NCBI GenBank assembly: GCA_016841965.1
Contig: JAEANN010000030.1
Span: 62,001-126,000, forward strand
Length of the DNA stretch: 64,000 nt
Direction: 5' to 3'
From: Candidatus Roseilinea mizusawaensis
GTDB lineage: Bacteria > Chloroflexota > Anaerolineae > J036 > Brachytrichaceae
Under the pieces are notes generated by a model. That model had not been told where the DNA came from. It did not search any database and was given only the letters and a program-made list of their open reading frames with translations. Of the stretch, positions 61,070 to 64,000 are shown in pieces. Position numbers and translations under genes: made by a program. The first letter of the stretch is position 1. Each line of letters begins with the position of its first letter.

Positions 61070-62143
61070 TCAAGGCAACAACGCTTCGAGCAGCGGCGCG
61101 CGCCACTGCTGCGTTGCGTAGTCGTACACGCCGAAGCCGGCCCGAAACTCCCAGTAGCTCCAGCTCATGCCACGGTGTTCGGCCTGCCGGGCGACGAACG
61201 CAGTCCACAGCGCGCGTGAGTCCATGTCTGCTTTGCCGTACGCCCCAAATTCACCGAGATAGATCGGCCGGCCATTGTCCCTGGCCCATTTGGCAGCCCA
61301 GTCCAGATCGAATGTCACGCTTTGCCGTTCCGAAGTATTGGCGCTCCACTTTCGCCCCAGCCATTTGTCTGCGCCGGCCACCCACTCTGCGCCCTGGTGA
61401 GTGAACTCGAACGGCAGGTAGTAGTGGAATGTCACGATCAGCCGCTGGTCATCGGCCGGCAATTGCAAGTCTTGCAGCCGGCGATGACTCGACCAATCGA
61501 CCGGTGTGACAATCAGCCAGCGCGCCGGATTTGTCTCGCGGATAGCCTGGATGGCTTTTGTCTGCATTCTGTTCCATGTTGCTGCGCCGATGTTGTACGG
61601 TTCATTGGCGATCTCGAAGTACAAGGTGTCGGGATAGCCTGCATAGCGCGCGGCAATCTGCCGCCAGATGGCGAGGAAGCGCGCTTCCTGACCCTGCGCA
61701 TCCTTGAACAGCTCATCGTAGTGATGAATGTTCAGCACCACATTCAGTTCGCGCGACAATGCCTGATCGATGGCCCAATCGATGCGCTTGAGAAACGCCG
61801 GGTCGATGGTGTAGGGTGGCTCGGTCGCCGCGTGGGCAGACCAGCGGGTGGGCAGACGAATGGAATCGAAGCCGGCCTCGGCGATTAGCCGGAAGTCGTT
61901 CTCTTCAAGTGTTACGCCCCATTCGCCTTCGCGGGGCGCTTCCAGCGCGTTGCCGAGGTTGACGCCCCGGCCCAGGCGCGCATTTGCGGCAAACGCATCG
62001 GCAGCCGGCAGCGGCATGGGCTGACGGAGTGAAGCAGTTGGATGGGTCATGGCAGGTGGGGCGGCTGCCGGCGTCACGATTCGACAAGCAGTCAGGTTCA
62101 GGGCTGCCAGCGTCGCAAGCGGTATGGTTCGCAATTGACTCAT
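61070..62143 (-). CDS. Glycoside hydrolase family 5 (cellulase-like) lipoprotein
   Basis: The 357-residue protein has a signal peptide with the lipobox LTAC near residues 17-20. The GH5 barrel starts RLGRGVNLGNALE, followed by GFDSIRLPTRW. The acid/base Glu is in YFEIANEPYN and the nucleophile Glu in PIYLGEFGAYG. Members cleave beta-glucans such as cellulose, or mannan. As a lipoprotein it would work at the cell surface, feeding oligosaccharides to uptake systems such as the one at 28.7-34.7 kb. It is divergent from transketolase. Confidence 0.93.
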   Translation of the reverse strand: MSQLRTIPLATLAALNLTACRIVTPAAAPPAMTHPTASLRQPMPLPAADAFAANARLGRGVNLGNALEAPREGEWGVTLEENDFRLIAEAGFDSIRLPTRWSAHAATEPPYTIDPAFLKRIDWAIDQALSRELNVVLNIHHYDELFKDAQGQEARFLAIWRQIAARYAGYPDTLYFEIANEPYNIGAATWNRMQTKAIQAIRETNPARWLIVTPVDWSSHRRLQDLQLPADDQRLIVTFHYYLPFEFTHQGAEWVAGADKWLGRKWSANTSERQSVTFDLDWAAKWARDNGRPIYLGEFGAYGKADMDSRALWTAFVARQAEHRGMSWSYWEFRAGFGVYDYATQQWRAPLLEALLP

Positions 62144-62225
62144 AGGGTCTCGGTGAAGAATGATACTCCCGTTGATACGATCATATCGCAGACAGAAGGC
62201 GGCTTTTCTGCTACACCATCAAAGC

Positions 62226-62231
62226 TATAAT
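62226..62231 (+). promoter_or_regulatory. -10 box of the transketolase gene
   Basis: A perfect TATAAT lies 118 bp before the transketolase ATG. The -35 region (TTTTCT with 16-bp spacing) is poor. The leader before the start codon is about 110 bases. Confidence 0.45.
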
Positions 62232-62348
62232 CGCCGCTTTGGATGCGCTCAGCAGGCGAATGCCTGTAGCCTCTGGCCGCCCTCAGTCGCTCACGGCCTG
62301 GGCTGCGCGCCATGAACCAGCAAACTGCATCAAAGGAAAACACGCACC

Positions 62349-64000
62349 ATGTCACACCCCCATGCCTACGGCGCGCTCGATTACAAGTGCGCAAACGTTA
62401 TCCGCACGCTCACGCTCGATGCCGTTCAAGCTGCGAATTCCGGTCATCCCGGCATGCCGATGGGTATGGCCGATGTCGCGTATGTGCTCTATGCCCGCTT
62501 CATGCGCTTCGACCCGCAGCAGCCCCATTGGTTCAATCGCGACCGCCTCATCATCTCCGCCGGCCACGGTTCGATGCTGCCCTATTCGATCCTGCATCTG
62601 ACCGGCTATGATCTCTCGCTGGACGAGCTGAAGCGTTTCCGCCAGTGGGGCAGCAAGACCCCCGGCCACCCTGAGAACCACATCACCCCCGGCATCGAAG
62701 TGACCACCGGCCCATTGGGCCAGGGCTGCGGCAACTCGGTCGGTATGGCGCTGGCCGAAGCCTGGCTCGCCGCGCGCTACAACCGCGAGGGCTACCCCCT
62801 CATCGATCATTACACCTACGTGATTTGCAGCGATGGCGACTTGCAAGAAGGCATCAGTCACGAGGCCGCCTCGCTGGCCGGCCACCTTGGCCTGGGCAAG
62901 CTGATCTGGCTGTACGACGACAACAATATCAGCATCGACGGCCCGACATCGCTCTCATACAGCGACGATGTGCCCAAACGCTTTGAAGCCTATGGCTGGC
63001 ATGTGCAGACGGTCGATGGGCACGACATGCCGGCTATCGAATCGGCCATCCGCGCGGCGCAGACCGTCACCGACAAGCCCAGCCTGATCTGCTGTAAGAC
63101 CATCATCGGCCGCGGCATGCCCAATCGTCAGGGCACCAGCAAAGCCCACAGCGACGCCCCCGGCCCTGATGAAGTGCGCGCCGCTAAAATCGCCCTCGGC
63201 GCAGACCCCGACCAGTTCTTTGAGATTCCACCCGATGCGCTGGCAGTCTGGCGCAACATCGGCGCGCGGGCCGCTCAGGCGCGGGTTGCCTGGGATGACC
63301 TGATGGCCCGTTTTGAGCAGGTTGATCCTACCCGCGCCGCGGAGCTGGCTCAATGCATTCAGGGAAAGTTGCCGCCGGGATGGGAGTCTGCTTTGCCGGT
63401 GTTCAGCACTGCCGATAAGCCAGTTGCCACACGAGCAGCCAGCGGGGTTGTGATTAATGCGATCATCGACAAAATCCCGGCGCTGTTGGGCGGCTCAGCC
63501 GACCTCACGCCGTCGAACAACACCATGCCCAAAGACGCTGAGTCTCTGGCCAGAGGCGCCTATGGCGGGCGCTATATCCGCTTTGGCGTGCGCGAACATG
63601 GCATGGGCGCAGCCATGAACGGCATGGCTCTGCACGGCGGAGTCATTCCCTATGGCGGCACATTTCTGGTCTTCAGTGATTACATGCGCCCCTCGATCCG
63701 GCTGGCTGCGCTGAGTGGCGCACACGTCATCTACGTGTTCACCCACGACAGCATCGGTGTCGGCGAAGATGGCCCCACCCATCAGCCGGTGGAGCATCTG
63801 GCTGCCTTGCGCGCTATTCCTGGATTGACGGTCATCCGCCCGGCGGATGCGAACGAGACAGCCTTGGCCTGGAAGGCCGCGCTCGAGCACGACGGGCCGG
63901 TTGCGCTCATATTGACCCGCCAGGCTTTGCCGATCCTCCCGCCAAACGAGGGGGCGTTGCGTGGGGCTTATGTTGTGCGCACAGTCGCCGACCCGGCGGT
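62349..64000 (+). CDS. tkt: Transketolase, 3' end outside the window
   Basis: The reading frame is open from ATG 62349 to the window end, about 550 residues of a usual 660-670. The thiamine diphosphate domain has [11 protein letters not shown] and the cofactor motif [13 protein letters not shown] followed by [11 protein letters not shown]. The second domain contains [24 protein letters not shown] and [15 protein letters not shown], all standard transketolase signatures. The enzyme moves two-carbon units between sugar phosphates in the pentose phosphate pathway. The C-terminal domain is missing only because the window ends. Confidence 0.97.
   Translation, partial: MSHPHAYGALDYKCANVIRTLTLDAVQAANSGHPGMPMGMADVAYVLYARFMRFDPQQPHWFNRDRLIISAGHGSMLPYSILHLTGYDLSLDELKRFRQWGSKTPGHPENHITPGIEVTTGPLGQGCGNSVGMALAEAWLAARYNREGYPLIDHYTYVICSDGDLQEGISHEAASLAGHLGLGKLIWLYDDNNISIDGPTSLSYSDDVPKRFEAYGWHVQTVDGHDMPAIESAIRAAQTVTDKPSLICCKTIIGRGMPNRQGTSKAHSDAPGPDEVRAAKIALGADPDQFFEIPPDALAVWRNIGARAAQARVAWDDLMARFEQVDPTRAAELAQCIQGKLPPGWESALPVFSTADKPVATRAASGVVINAIIDKIPALLGGSADLTPSNNTMPKDAESLARGAYGGRYIRFGVREHGMGAAMNGMALHGGVIPYGGTFLVFSDYMRPSIRLAALSGAHVIYVFTHDSIGVGEDGPTHQPVEHLAALRAIPGLTVIRPADANETALAWKAALEHDGPVALILTRQALPILPPNEGALRGAYVVRTVADPA

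Overview
The window is a G+C-rich bacterial chromosome segment that looks like Chloroflexota, probably an Anaerolineae-type heterotroph. This is an inference. It rests on exported proteins with Pro/Thr/Ala-rich linkers after a lipobox, a SpoVS protein, LiaF-like 'toastrack' cassettes, a heterodimeric ABC exporter, ADP-forming acyl-CoA synthetase and a GAAC-N4-GTTC (Gram-positive type) SOS-like box. No 16S rRNA or universal marker gene is present to settle the taxonomy. One tRNA gene (initiator tRNA-fMet) was found. I saw no rRNA, CRISPR array, insertion sequence or phage gene. Gene density is high and most genes fall into short directons.

Layout. 0-4.7 kb: a secreted glycosidase-like protein, then a corrinoid-activating iron-sulfur ATPase (RACo type) with its DUF1638 partner. 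4.8-8.5 kb: two half-transporters forming a heterodimeric ABC exporter with one degenerate ATP site. 8.6-15.8 kb: cobamide salvage and remodelling (cobU, a CbiR-like hydrolase, cobS, cobT, cobO and a homocysteine methyltransferase-like gene), interrupted by a possibly SOS-regulated unknown gene, a small membrane protein and an SPFH protein. 16.1-18.9 kb: an acyl-CoA synthetase (ADP-forming) fused to an acetyltransferase. 19.0-22.0 kb: two related P-loop ATPases, one with a broken Walker A. 22.0-22.3 kb: terminator, tRNA-fMet and promoters. 22.3-28.6 kb: an oxidoreductase/glycosidase-like pair, a TRM11-like methyltransferase, CorA and a lipoprotein.

28.7-34.7 kb: a complete Opp/Dpp-type uptake operon (binding protein, two permeases, two ATPases). 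35.4-37.0 kb: a PII-like protein overlapping a CPA2 antiporter. 37.2-38.0 kb: PPK2. 38.3-41.5 kb: four LiaI/LiaF-like envelope proteins in one operon ending in a strong terminator. 41.6-54.5 kb: an epimerase, a DsbA-like thioredoxin, a glycosyltransferase plus a lipid-flippase-like protein, PHP phosphoesterase, SpoVS, a GH57-like lipoprotein, XdhC and a nicotinamidase-like hydrolase behind a palindromic operator. 54.8-60.9 kb: a MacAB/Lol-type export system with two ATPases, one carrying an AbrB-like tail. 61.1-64.0 kb: a GH5 cellulase-like lipoprotein and the 5' part of transketolase.

Functional themes are corrinoid economy (activation, salvage, remodelling, adenosylation and a methionine-forming methyltransferase-like enzyme), carbohydrate and peptide scavenging, and envelope maintenance. 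The least explained pieces are the ATPase pair at 19.0-22.0 kb, the ABC ATPase-AbrB fusion at 59-60 kb, the toastrack cassette, and the palindromes at 10.6 kb and 54.6 kb. Two sequence habits stand out: the hexamer GCCGGC is extremely common, and short tandem arrays with 7-, 8- and 11-bp units sit in intergenic gaps.
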